From Mycobacteriales bacterium (GTDB taxonomy: Bacteria > Actinomycetota > Actinomycetes > Mycobacteriales > SCTD01), in assembly GCA_030697205.1 (NCBI GenBank), contig JAUYQP010000032.1, positions 62,001 to 126,000 on the forward strand: a DNA stretch of 64,000 nt, written 5' to 3'. The notes under the pieces are model-generated. The model was not told where the DNA came from. It made no database searches and saw only the letters and a program-made list of their open reading frames with translations. A program made the position numbers and the translations under genes. This document shows positions 7,417 through 15,795 of the stretch, one piece after another. Every line of letters begins with the position of its first letter. Within the stretch, counting starts at the first letter, position 1.

Positions 7417-9021
7417 TCAGTGGCCGCCGGCGCGGTACCAGCGCGGCGACGTCGTCGGTGGCGGGGTCCACGAGGCCTTCACGACCAGCAGGTTGGGGCG
7501 ACCGCTCGCGATGCCGGCCGCCACCGCAGCACCCAGCTCCGCCACCGTCACCTCGCGCGCGTCGACCCGGAAGGCCGCCGCCATCGCCACGAAGTCGGGC
7601 GGCTCGAGATCGCAGCCGAGCGGCGCGAGCCCGTCCTTGGTGAAGTCGTAGGCGAGCATCCCGTAGCCGCCGTCGTCGACGAGCACGACCGTCACCGGCA
7701 GCCGCTCCTGGGCGGCCGTCGCGAGGTCACCGCAGGCGAAGAGGAAGCCACCGTCACCGACGACCGCGACCGCGGGCCGGCCGGACAGCGCCGTCCCGAG
7801 CGCGGCGGGGAAGCCGAAGCCCAGCGTCCCCCAGCCCACCGGGTAGGCCAGTCCGCGCGGCTGCCCGACCCGCCCGAACCCGCCGTACCAGTAGCCCGGG
7901 ACGCACATGTCGCACACCACGACGGCGTCGTCGGGGAGCCCCGACTCGAGCGCGTCGAGGAAGTCGGTCTCGGGACCGGCGTACGACGCACGCCCCGCCG
8001 GGCGCTCCCACCAGGGCTCGCGCGCGGGTCCGGGCAGCGCGGCGACGAGGCGCGCCACGGCGGACGACACGTCCTCCTGCAGCCACACGTCGGGCTCGAC
8101 GTTGACCGGCTTCGCGAGGTCGACGACGACGAGCGAGCGCGGGCGCGGCTGCCGGAAGCCCTGGGTGTTCATGAAGTCGAGGTCGCTGCCGAGCACGACG
8201 ACGCAGTCGGCCTCGTCCCACAGCGCGCCCGCCTCGGGCACGTGCGGCGGCAGGGGCACGAGGTGCGGGTGGTCGGGGGGCAGCAGGCCACGGCCGCCGT
8301 ACGACGACAGGACCGGTGCGCCGAGGGCCCGGGCCAGCCGGTCGACCAGGTCGCCGGCGTCGGAGGCGGTCGCTCCCCCGCCGACCCACAGCAACGGCTT
8401 CGCGGAGGTAAGGAGCTCCTCCAGCGCCGGCTCGCGCTCTCCGTCGGCGACGACGGGCCCTGTCCAGGACCGGCTGGCCAGGGTCCGCTGCACGGCCTGG
8501 CCGGTGACGGTCGCCGAGAGCAGGTCGGTCGGGATCTCGAGGTAGACCGGACGGCGTGGGTGCTCCAGGGCAAGCTCGCCGGCGCGCACGACGTCGTCGT
8601 ACACGCTGTCGACCGACGTCACGAGCACCTGCGCCTTGGTGACCGGGCGGAAGAAGCCGGCCTGGTCGACGGTCTCGTGCAGCACCCCGCGGTAGACGCC
8701 CTCGCGCCGCAGCGTCGTCGGGATGTCGGTCGCGACGACGAGCAGCGGCGAGTGCGACGCCCACGCCTCGCCGACGGCGGTGACGACGTTGGACGCACCC
8801 GGGCCGGTCGTGGTGATCGCGACGCCGAGGCGGCCGGTCGCGCGGGCGTATCCGTCCGCGGCGTAGCCGGCGGTCTGCTCGTGGCGCACCCCGACCAGTC
8901 GCACGCCGGAGCCCGGGAAGCCCTTCCAGGCCGCGAGGTTGTGCACCCCGGGCAGCCCGAAGGCCACCTCCACGCCGAGCGCCTCGAGGGCCCTCACGAG
9001 AGCCTCACCGCCGGTCGCCAT
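7417..9021 (-). CDS. Thiamine diphosphate-dependent enzyme (acetolactate synthase/decarboxylase family)
   Basis: This 534-residue protein has the three-domain ThDP layout. The N-terminal Pyr domain holds the catalytic Glu in VRHEQTAGYAADGYARATG. The central domain follows, and the C-terminal PP domain has the ThDP/metal motif GDGGFLFACGDLATA with DDGGYG. Start ATG 9021 is fixed by a perfect ribosome binding site (AGGAGGT 6-7 nt upstream) and by homology beginning there. It overlaps the end of the CoA-transferase gene by 17 nt, so the two are co-translated. This pairing recalls oxalyl-CoA decarboxylase with formyl-CoA transferase, but neither specificity can be shown here. Confidence 0.8.
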   Translation of the reverse strand: MATGGEALVRALEALGVEVAFGLPGVHNLAAWKGFPGSGVRLVGVRHEQTAGYAADGYARATGRLGVAITTTGPGASNVVTAVGEAWASHSPLLVVATDIPTTLRREGVYRGVLHETVDQAGFFRPVTKAQVLVTSVDSVYDDVVRAGELALEHPRRPVYLEIPTDLLSATVTGQAVQRTLASRSWTGPVVADGEREPALEELLTSAKPLLWVGGGATASDAGDLVDRLARALGAPVLSSYGGRGLLPPDHPHLVPLPPHVPEAGALWDEADCVVVLGSDLDFMNTQGFRQPRPRSLVVVDLAKPVNVEPDVWLQEDVSSAVARLVAALPGPAREPWWERPAGRASYAGPETDFLDALESGLPDDAVVVCDMCVPGYWYGGFGRVGQPRGLAYPVGWGTLGFGFPAALGTALSGRPAVAVVGDGGFLFACGDLATAAQERLPVTVVLVDDGGYGMLAYDFTKDGLAPLGCDLEPPDFVAMAAAFRVDAREVTVAELGAAVAAGIASGRPNLLVVKASWTPPPTTSPRWYRAGGH

Positions 9022-10246
9022 CGACCACCTCCTGGACCTGCGCGGCCGACAGGCCGAGCGACGTGAGCACCTCGACGGTGTGCTGACCGAGCAGCGGCGG
9101 GGCCCGCCGGACCCGTGGCCGCACCCCGTCGAGACGCAGCGGTGAGCCGACCACGGTGACCGGGCCGGCCGGGTGGTCGACGTCCTGCAGCAGACCCACC
9201 GCCGTGAGCTGCGGGTCGTCGGCGAGCTGCCCGACGTCCTGCACCGGGGCGCAGGGCACTCCCGCGGCCGCGAGCACCTCGGCCCACTGCGCGGCGGGCC
9301 GGGCGCCGAAGACCGCGGCCAGCGCGGCGGACAGCGCACCCCGGTCGGCGACCCGTCCCGCGTTGGTCGCCCAGCCGGGCAGCGGCTCCAGCCGGATGGC
9401 GGCGCACAGGTCGGCGAACTGGCTGTCGTTGCCGGCCCCGACGACCAGGGGGCGGTCGGCGCACGGGACCGGGCCGTAGGGCGCGATGTTGGGGTGGTCG
9501 TTGCCGGCGAAGGACGGCACGACGCCGCCGACGAGGGCGTTGCTCGCCTGGTTGACCAGCATCGACACGGCGGCCTCGAGCAGCCCGACCTCGACCCTCG
9601 TGGCCCGGCGGGTGAGCAGACCGGCCAACGCGCCCACCGCGGCGTAGAGACCGGTCACGACATCGGCGACGGCGACGCCGACCTTCGTGGGCTCGGACGT
9701 GCCGGTCACCGACATGAGGCCCGAGCGGGCCTGCGCCATCACGTCGTACCCCGGCTTGTGCCCGTCCGGACCGTCGGACCCCGCGCCGCGCACCGAGACC
9801 CAGGTCGCGCGGGTCTGCTCGCGCAGCTCGGCCAGGCCGAGGGCCTCGAGGTGGTGCGGCAGGAAGTTCTCGACGACGACGTCGGCGGTAAGCGCGAGCC
9901 GGCGCACGACGGCCCGGCCCCTTGCCGTGGTGAGGTCCAGCGCGACGGAGCGGCGGTCGCGGTTGACGGAGAAGAAGTACGCCGCGTCCGCTCCGTGGAA
10001 GGGCGGTCCCCAGTGGCGAGTGTCGTCACCGGTGCCTGGGCGCTCGACCTTGACGACGTCGGCGCCGAGGTCGGCGAGCACCATGCAGCAGTAGGGCCCG
10101 GCGAGCACGCGGGACAGGTCGAGGACCCGCACACCGGCGAGCGGGCCGGCCCCGGGCGCGTCGGTCACGTCCGGCCAGCCGGGCCCCGCGTCGAGGGCGG
10201 AGACCAGCCCGGCGAGCTCCGGGTCGACGTCTCGAGGGGCAGTCAC
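9005..10246 (-). CDS. Class III CoA-transferase (CaiB/BaiF family)
   Basis: This 413-residue protein moves CoA between carboxylic acids. The family blocks are VRVLDLSRVLAGPYCCMVLADLG, VIKVERP-like VVKVERPGTGDDTR and SVNRDRRSVALDL. The catalytic Asp lies in PGYDVMAQARSG, about 170 residues in. The GTG start at 10246 is downstream of a shared bidirectional promoter core. The downstream ThDP enzyme overlaps its 3' end, which implies a joint pathway, perhaps decarboxylation of an acyl-CoA. Confidence 0.85.
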   Translation of the reverse strand: MTAPRDVDPELAGLVSALDAGPGWPDVTDAPGAGPLAGVRVLDLSRVLAGPYCCMVLADLGADVVKVERPGTGDDTRHWGPPFHGADAAYFFSVNRDRRSVALDLTTARGRAVVRRLALTADVVVENFLPHHLEALGLAELREQTRATWVSVRGAGSDGPDGHKPGYDVMAQARSGLMSVTGTSEPTKVGVAVADVVTGLYAAVGALAGLLTRRATRVEVGLLEAAVSMLVNQASNALVGGVVPSFAGNDHPNIAPYGPVPCADRPLVVGAGNDSQFADLCAAIRLEPLPGWATNAGRVADRGALSAALAAVFGARPAAQWAEVLAAAGVPCAPVQDVGQLADDPQLTAVGLLQDVDHPAGPVTVVGSPLRLDGVRPRVRRAPPLLGQHTVEVLTSLGLSAAQVQEVVDGDRR

Positions 10247-10255
10247 AGCGCGGTC

Positions 10256-10265
10256 ACCCTAGCCT
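10256..10265. promoter_or_regulatory. Bidirectional -10 core ACCCTAGCCT
   Basis: On the plus strand TAGCCT (10260-10265) lies 7 nt before GTG 10273. On the minus strand TAGGGT (10261-10256) lies 9 nt before GTG 10246. The two hexamers share the central TA, so one 10-bp site can serve both genes. The same layout occurs at 26007-26016. Confidence 0.55.
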
Positions 10266-10272
10266 CTTGAGG

Positions 10273-10665
10273 GTGGCTCTCGACCCTGCCGACCTGCCCG
10301 CCGATGTCGTGTCGTTCCTGACCGAGCGGCACCTCGCGACCCTGACGACACTGCGCCCTGACGGCACCCCGCACGTCGTCGCGGTGGGCTTCACCTGGGA
10401 CCCCGAGAGCCGCCTGGGCCGGGTCATCTGCAGCGGCACGTCGCGCAAGGCGCACCACGTCCGCGCGGGCTCGCCCCGCGCGGTCGTCGCGCAGGTGGAC
10501 GGTCCGCGCTGGCTCTCGCTCGAGGGCGTGCCCGTCGTGTCCGACGACCCGGAGCGGGTCGCAGAAGCCGTACGCCGCTACGCGTCCCGCTACCGCCAGC
10601 CGGCCGTCAACCCGGCTCGCGTCGTCATCGAGATCGCGGTCGACCGGGTCCTCGGCCGCGGCTGA
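10273..10665 (+). CDS. PPOX-class F420- or FMN-dependent oxidoreductase
   Basis: This protein of about 130 residues has the split-barrel fold. ERHLATLTTLRPDGTPHVVAV is the characteristic N-terminal block, followed by RKAHHVRAGSPRAVVAQVDG. Such proteins in actinobacteria use F420 or bind heme or biliverdin; the substrate is unknown. GTG 10273 is preferred over TTG 10267 because TAGCCT lies exactly 7 nt upstream of it, as in other leaderless genes here. Confidence 0.8.
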   Translation: MALDPADLPADVVSFLTERHLATLTTLRPDGTPHVVAVGFTWDPESRLGRVICSGTSRKAHHVRAGSPRAVVAQVDGPRWLSLEGVPVVSDDPERVAEAVRRYASRYRQPAVNPARVVIEIAVDRVLGRG

Positions 10666-10683
10666 ACCCGGCTAGAACGGCAG

Positions 10684-11151
10684 TCACACCGGCGGGGGCG
10701 TCCGGCCCTCCCACGGGGTGGACAGCACGACGGTCGTGCGCGTGCGGACCCCCGCCGCGGCCCGGATCTCCTGCAGCAGCAGCTCGAGGTCACCAGGCCC
10801 CGCGACCCTGACCTCGAGGATGTAGCTCTCGTCCCCCGCGACGCTGTGGCACGCCTGGATGCTGTCGAGGTGGCGCAGCCGGTCCGGGGCGTCGTCGGGC
10901 GCGGCCGGGTCGATCGGGGTGATGCTGACGAAGGCGGTCAGTGGGCGGCCGGTCGCGACGGGGTCGAGCGACGCGGCGTAGCCGGTGACGACGCCGCGCT
11001 GCTCGAGCCGGCGTACCCGCTGGTGGGCGGCGCTGGTCGACAGCCCGGTCTCGCGGGCGAGGTCGGCGTAGCTGCGCCGGCCGTCCTCGGCGAGCAGCCG
11101 CAGGATCGCTCGGTCGAGGTCGTCGAGCTCGGGGGTCCGGGGGTGCGTCAC
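10684..11151 (-). CDS. Lrp/AsnC family transcriptional regulator
   Basis: This 155-residue protein has an N-terminal winged helix-turn-helix (LDDLDRAILRLLAEDGRRSY followed by LARETGLSTSAAHQRVRRLE). A C-terminal RAM effector-binding domain follows (AFVSITPIDP, QACHSVAGDESYILEVRV). Its GTG start overlaps the stop of the acyl-CoA dehydrogenase gene (GTGA), so it is the second gene of that operon and probably responds to an amino acid or acyl metabolite handled nearby. The inverted repeat at 12331-12354 in the operon promoter is a candidate target. Confidence 0.88.
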   Translation of the reverse strand: MTHPRTPELDDLDRAILRLLAEDGRRSYADLARETGLSTSAAHQRVRRLEQRGVVTGYAASLDPVATGRPLTAFVSITPIDPAAPDDAPDRLRHLDSIQACHSVAGDESYILEVRVAGPGDLELLLQEIRAAAGVRTRTTVVLSTPWEGRTPPPV

Positions 11152-12296
11152 GGGCGCGTCAGCGACCGGCCGATGACGATGCGCTGGACCTGGTTGGTGC
11201 CCTCGAAGATCTGCAAGATCTTCGCCTCGCGGAAATAGCGCTCCGCGGCGAAGTCCTCGACGTAGCCGTAACCGCCGAGGACCTGGATCGCATCGGTCGT
11301 CACCCGCATCGCGGTGTCGGTGGCGAACAGCTTGGCCATCGAGGCCTGCGGGCCGTAGGGCCGGCCGGCGTCCTTGAGGCGCGCGGCCGACAGGTAGAGC
11401 TGGCGGGCCGCCTCGGTCTGCGTCGCCATGTCGGCGAGCAGGAACGACACGCCCTGGAAGTCCGAGATGGCCTTGCCGAACTGCTTGCGCTCCCCGGCGT
11501 AGGAGACGGCGAGGTCCAGCGCCGCCTGGGCGAGCCCGACCGCGCAGGCCGCGATCCCGAGGCGCCCGCTGTCGAGAGCGCTCATGGCGATCTTGAAGCC
11601 GTCGCCCTCCCCCGCGATGAGCCGGTCGGCCGGGACGCGTGCCGCATCGAGCTGGATCGTCGTGGTGTGGGACGCCCGCATGCCCATCTTCTTCTCGGGC
11701 CGCTGCGGCACCAGCCCGGGCGTCGAGGCGTCGGCGAGCAGGCACGAGATCCCACCCGGGCCGTCCCCGCCGGTGCGGACCATGAGGTTGTAGAAGTCCG
11801 CCGACCCGCCGTGGGTCACCCAGGCCTTCGCGCCGTCGACGAGGTAGTCGTCGCCGTCACGCACCGCCCTCGTCGACAGCGCCGCCGCGTCCGACCCGCT
11901 GTGGGCCTCCGACAGGCAGTAGGCACCGAGCAGCTCGCCACCGAGCATGTCGGGCAGGAAGCGCTCCTGCTGCTCGGCGCTCCCCCACTGCGCGACCGGG
12001 AAGCAGGCGAGGGTGTGCACGCTGACGCCCACCGCCACGGCGGCCCAGACCCGACCGAGCTCCTCGAGCACCTGCAGGTAGACCTCGTAGGGCTGCCCGC
12101 CGCCGCCCTGCTCCTCCGGGTAGGCCAGGCCCAGCAGACCGGCCTTGCCGAGCGTGCGGAACAGCTCGCGCGGGAAGGTGCCGCTCGCCTCGTGGTCGGC
12201 GACCAGCGGCGCGACCTCGCCCTCGCACAGGTCGCGGGTCAGCCCGAGCAGCGCCTCGGCCTCAGGCGTCGGCAGCGTGCGGGTCACGGGCGGCAT
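11148..12296 (-). CDS. Acyl-CoA dehydrogenase
   Basis: This 382-residue FAD enzyme introduces the alpha-beta double bond into acyl-CoA. The FAD/substrate block CLSEAHSGSDAAALSTRAVR, KAWVTHGG and QFGKAISDFQGVSFLLADMA are typical. The catalytic Glu lies in the late loop ILQIFEGTNQVQRIVIGR. GAGAGG just upstream of the ATG is the ribosome binding site. It is followed by an Lrp-type regulator with a GTGA overlap. The chain-length or branched-chain specificity cannot be told from what I see. Confidence 0.88.
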   Translation of the reverse strand: MPPVTRTLPTPEAEALLGLTRDLCEGEVAPLVADHEASGTFPRELFRTLGKAGLLGLAYPEEQGGGGQPYEVYLQVLEELGRVWAAVAVGVSVHTLACFPVAQWGSAEQQERFLPDMLGGELLGAYCLSEAHSGSDAAALSTRAVRDGDDYLVDGAKAWVTHGGSADFYNLMVRTGGDGPGGISCLLADASTPGLVPQRPEKKMGMRASHTTTIQLDAARVPADRLIAGEGDGFKIAMSALDSGRLGIAACAVGLAQAALDLAVSYAGERKQFGKAISDFQGVSFLLADMATQTEAARQLYLSAARLKDAGRPYGPQASMAKLFATDTAMRVTTDAIQVLGGYGYVEDFAAERYFREAKILQIFEGTNQVQRIVIGRSLTRP

Positions 12297-12330
12297 GGGG
12301 GTCCTCTCGCGGCGGTGCGGGTGCGCGGCT

Positions 12331-12354
12331 CACGGTAGCGCCGCCGTTACCGTG
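12331..12354. promoter_or_regulatory. Inverted repeat carrying two divergent -10 hexamers
   Basis: CACGGTA (12331-12337) and TACCGTG (12348-12354) are perfect 7-bp arms around 10 nt. Each arm contains TACCGT, a TANNNT hexamer, one facing the acyl-CoA dehydrogenase gene and the other facing the secreted hydrolase gene. It could be both a divergent promoter and an operator. Confidence 0.4.
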
Positions 12355-12400
12355 TCGCCTGCGTTGCAGGAGGCAGGCCCGCCACGTAGAACCTGTTCTC

Positions 12401-14562
12401 ATGAGGCCTGCCGTGCTCGTGCTCGCCGCCGGTGCCCTGCTCGGCTCCCTCGCGTTCCCGCCACCGGCTCGACGCAGGCAGCCCCAGCAGCCTCGCCGCC
12501 CGCGTCCCCTGCGTCGCGCGGCCTGCCCGACGGTGTCCCGCCGGCCGTCCTGCGGCCCGAGCGTCCGCTGCCGAGCGCCGATGGCTGGCCCGGCTCCGAG
12601 GCCTTCGCCCGCACCTCGGGCACCGGTCGGCTCGACCGCGGCAGCCTGCTCTGGACCGACTTCCTCTACGACGACAGGGGTACGACGGCCCCTGCCGCCG
12701 GTGGCCCGGCCGGCAGCCTGTCGGAGGTCGGCACCCCGTCGTTCGGCGGCTACACCTACACCTCGCCGTCCGCGAAGGGCAACGCCGCCGACGTCTTCCG
12801 GGCAGGCGTGCACCTCGACCGGTCCGCGAGCTACTGGCGGGTCGACTGGACCACCTTCGCCGACCCGAGCCTGCCGCTCGCGGTCTGGACGATGGACACC
12901 GACGACAGCACCGCGACCGGCGCGTCGGACTGGCCCGCCGCCGCCGGCGTCAGCTCGCCCGGCGTCGAGCGGTCGCTGGTCCTGTCCGCGAAGGGCGCCC
13001 AGCTCCTCGACGGCGCAGGGACCGTCCTGGCCCGCCCGACCGTCACGGTCGACACGGCCGCGCGCTCCTTCGTCGTACGCATTTCCCGCACCGTCCTGCC
13101 GGTCGCCGGCACCTGGTCGGTGCGCCTGGCCGCCGGCGTGGCCGACCCCTCCGGCACGTCGATGGCCCGCCCCGGCGGCGCACTGCCGGGCCAGCCGTCG
13201 GTCTACCAGGCGAGCTTCCGGACGCTGGCGCAGGAGCCCCCGCTCTACCAGTTCTGGAACGACGGCGCGCAGGTCGCCGCCCTCGCCACCGGCGACGTCT
13301 CGGACTTCGCGGTCGACGTCGTCTGGGCCGACCTCGCCGCCCGTCGCAGCACGCCCGAGGCGAGCCCCAAGGGCTGGAGCCCGCGGTGGTACGTCTCCTC
13401 CGTCGAGCCGGGTCAGGGCCAGCTCACCGGCGCCGACACGCTTCGCGACGGGCAGCCCAACTACCTCGACCGGGTGCAGCCCTACGCGGTCTACGTCCCT
13501 GCGGCGTACGACGGCAAGCGCCCGACGTCCCTGACGTTCCTGCTGCACTCCTTCACCCAGAACCACAACCAGTACGCGAGCACGACCCCCACCTTCAGCC
13601 GGTTGGCCTGCGAGGAGCGCGACTCGATCTGCGTGACGACGCTCGGTCGCGGTCCGGACGGGGAGTACGAGGGTCTCGCGGAGCTCGACGTGTGGGAGGT
13701 GTGGGGACGGGTCGCCGCCGGCTTCCGTCTGGACTCCGAGCGCACCGTCGTCGCGGGCTACTCGATGGGCGGCTTCGGGACGACCAAGCTCGCCACCCAG
13801 CACCCGGACCTGTTCGCCAAGGCGGTGACGCTTGCCGGGTCGCTGGGCGACTACCCGCAGTTGGAGAACCTGCGCGAGCTCCCCTACTACCTCGCCGGCG
13901 GGGCCGCCGACGAGCTGGTGCCCTTCACCGACCAGCTCGCGACGGCGGAGCTGCTCGACGGCTTCGGCTACCGCTACCGCTGGCTGACCCACGCCACCGA
14001 CCACGTCGCCTACGAGCTGCAGGACGGATTCGCCGACGCGGCGTCGTGGATGGGGTCCTCGGTCCGGGCCCGCCGACCCGGGCGGATCACCTTCACCTGG
14101 GACAAGCGTCAGGAGCAGCCGGCGCTCGGGATCGGGGTGACCGGGGCCTACTGGCTGCGGTCCCTCTCGGCGCGGACCGGTGCCGCTCGGGTCGAGGCCT
14201 CCAGCGGTGGGCTGTTCCTGGCCGACCCGACGCCGCTGACCGCGCCGGGGATCGTCGCCCCCGGCGACACCGCCGGTCCGGCCGTGGTGCGCGAGCTGAC
14301 CTGGGGACCGGGCCCGTCACGGGTTCGCAGCCGCGACCTGGTGCTGTCGCTGACCGGGGTGCGGTCGGTCACCGTCGACCTCGCGGGCGCCGGCCTCGAC
14401 CGTGGCGGCGCCGTCCGGCTCACGACGACGGCAGATGCCCCGACGACGGTCGTCCTCGTCGGCCCGCGCTCCACCCGCACCGTGACCGTCCCCACCGGCA
14501 CCTCCACGCGCACCCTGCGACCTGCCCGGCGTGACCTGCCCGCCGTGACCTGCCCGCCGTGA
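12401..14562 (+). pseudogene. Secreted alpha/beta-hydrolase (esterase-like), broken by a frameshift after the signal peptide
   Basis: ATG 12401 opens a good signal peptide (MRPAVLVLAAGALLGSLAF), but that frame then becomes nonsense. The rest of the protein continues in the frame one base earlier, from about 12460 to 14562. Adding one C to the CCC run at 12457-12459 restores one frame of about 720 residues. The mature part has an N-terminal beta-rich region, then a hydrolase domain with the nucleophile elbow GYSMGGFG and an Asp/His region (GAADELVPFTDQ, THATDHVAYE), and a C-terminal beta domain. It resembles polyhydroxybutyrate depolymerase-like or esterase proteins. A base error or a real mutation are both possible. 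No bona fide start with a signal peptide exists in the second frame. Confidence 0.7.
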
Positions 14563-14593
14563 CCGTCCGCGGGGTTCACACACCCTTCGCCCG

Positions 14594-14717
14594 CGCCTTG
14601 CTGCACTGCACGCCCCTGCCGTGCACTGCACAGACGCGCCGTGGGCGTCGCCGGCGGCGACGTGAGCGCAGCAGTGCCCTGTGCAGTGCACGCGGGCAGC
14701 GTGCAGTGCAGCAAGGC
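14594..14717. repeat. Intergenic long inverted repeat, family A copy 2
   Basis: The outer arms GCCTTGCTGCACTGCACG (14595-14612) and its exact complement (14700-14717) pair over 18 bp. The inner arms CGTGCACTGC/GCAGTGCACG (14620-14629 and 14683-14692) are identical to those of the copy at 7280. The central loop differs and is longer. It lies just past the end of the secreted hydrolase gene. Confidence 0.75.
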
Positions 14718-14767
14718 AGGCGGCAGGACATCCAGCCCCCGACGCAGCGAGCTGGGTGAAGGGAGCA

Positions 14768-14812
14768 GGGCGCAGCGACCAAGGGCGCAGCGACCAAGGG
14801 CGCAGCGAGCAA
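14768..14812. repeat. Three 15-bp tandem repeats
   Basis: The unit GGGCGCAGCGACCAA occurs three times head to tail, the third with one change (GAGCAA for GACCAA). It lies in the 332-nt gap between the secreted hydrolase and the XRE gene. No coding role is apparent. Confidence 0.8.
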
Positions 14813-14894
14813 GGTGCAGGGATGTCCACAGGCCGGCCGGGCGTCCACAGGCCGCGCTGCCGTGTCACCGCGGTCTCGCTCCCGGCTCCACAGT

Positions 14895-15782
14895 GTGCCC
14901 GTGGACGTCGCGGAGGTGGTGTGGCAGGCGCGGGTGGCAGCGGGCCTCAGTCAGCGCGCGCTGGCTGCCGCGGCCGGGATGTCGCGCGGCACCGTCGGCG
15001 ACATCGAGTCCGGCCGTCGACAGGCGGCGTGGGCGTCGGTGTCCCGGTTGCTCGAGGCCTGCGGGCTGGAGTTGGCCGTGGCACCACCGGCGCCGGCGCT
15101 CGACGCCTCGACGCGGCGTTACCTGCAGATGAGCACGAGCGACCGGCTCTGGTCCTCCCTCAATGGCATGGACCGCGACCTCAACCGTCGTCGCCTGTCG
15201 GACCTGGACGTGTGGGTCCAGCTCGACCGGCTCACCTCCCGCAACACCGTCAGCCTGGCGCCCCGGGCGTGCGTGGGCGTCTGGTTGCGGCACCCTGCCC
15301 CGGTCCCGCTGCCCGTCGTCGTCCACCGTGACAGGCTCCCCGCCGGAGAATGGTCCGCCCTGACGGTCACCCTCGACCCGGCGCCGCCGGCGAGGCACCT
15401 CATCCCCGTCGGGCTCCACCCCCAGCGACGCGGGGTCCGTGTCCTTACTCCGGTCGCGCTCGCACTGCGGCCCGAGGTGGCCGAGCACGCCGCGCAGCTG
15501 CGCGCCGTGGCCCGCCACCTCCACCGTGAAGAGGGCTTCGACCGGGCCCGGCGGCATCGCCCGGCCCACCGCGTCAGCGACCCCATCAGGGAGGGCTGGG
15601 ACGTCCTGCAGCGGCACGCCTACGGGACGTCGAACGTCGAGCCTTCGTCCACGGCGCGCAGGGAGTGGCGCGCGTCGTCGTCGGTGAGCTTCTCGCAGTG
15701 GCTCACGCGCAACGGGTACCAAGACCCGCGCTACGACTGGCGGCGACAGGCCGACGCTGACGAGCAGGAGGAGGCGGGGTGA
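14895..15782 (+). CDS. Helix-turn-helix (XRE-type) protein with an uncharacterised C-terminal region
   Basis: This protein of about 295 residues begins with an XRE helix-turn-helix (VWQARVAAGLSQRALAAAAG, then MSRGTVGDIESGRRQ) in its first 60 residues. The following 230 residues match no family I recognise; they are rich in Arg and Trp and end in an acidic tail. GTG 14895 is chosen because the helix-turn-helix begins directly after it; GTG 14901 is an alternative. The sequence TCCACAG occurs three times upstream (14824, 14842 and 14887), which could be an autoregulatory site. The exonuclease gene follows after 13 nt, suggesting an operon. Confidence 0.65.
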   Translation: MPVDVAEVVWQARVAAGLSQRALAAAAGMSRGTVGDIESGRRQAAWASVSRLLEACGLELAVAPPAPALDASTRRYLQMSTSDRLWSSLNGMDRDLNRRRLSDLDVWVQLDRLTSRNTVSLAPRACVGVWLRHPAPVPLPVVVHRDRLPAGEWSALTVTLDPAPPARHLIPVGLHPQRRGVRVLTPVALALRPEVAEHAAQLRAVARHLHREEGFDRARRHRPAHRVSDPIREGWDVLQRHAYGTSNVEPSSTARREWRASSSVSFSQWLTRNGYQDPRYDWRRQADADEQEEAG

Positions 15783-15795
15783 GAGGCTCCGCACC

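Noticed and set aside
7417-10246. Oxalate degradation operon (oxalyl-CoA decarboxylase with formyl-CoA transferase).
   Set aside because: The arrangement fits, but I could not point to residues that separate these enzymes from other ThDP and class III CoA-transferases, so only the family is given.
12388-12399. LexA-type SOS box at AGAACCTGTTCT.
   Set aside because: The half-sites GAAC and GTTC are 2 nt apart, not the 4 nt that LexA needs, and the gene is a secreted hydrolase.
14818-14895. Possible DnaA boxes or replication iterons (TCCACAG three times plus the 15-bp repeats).
   Set aside because: The actinobacterial box TTGTCCACA is matched only in part, there is no AT-rich stretch, and no replication gene is near.
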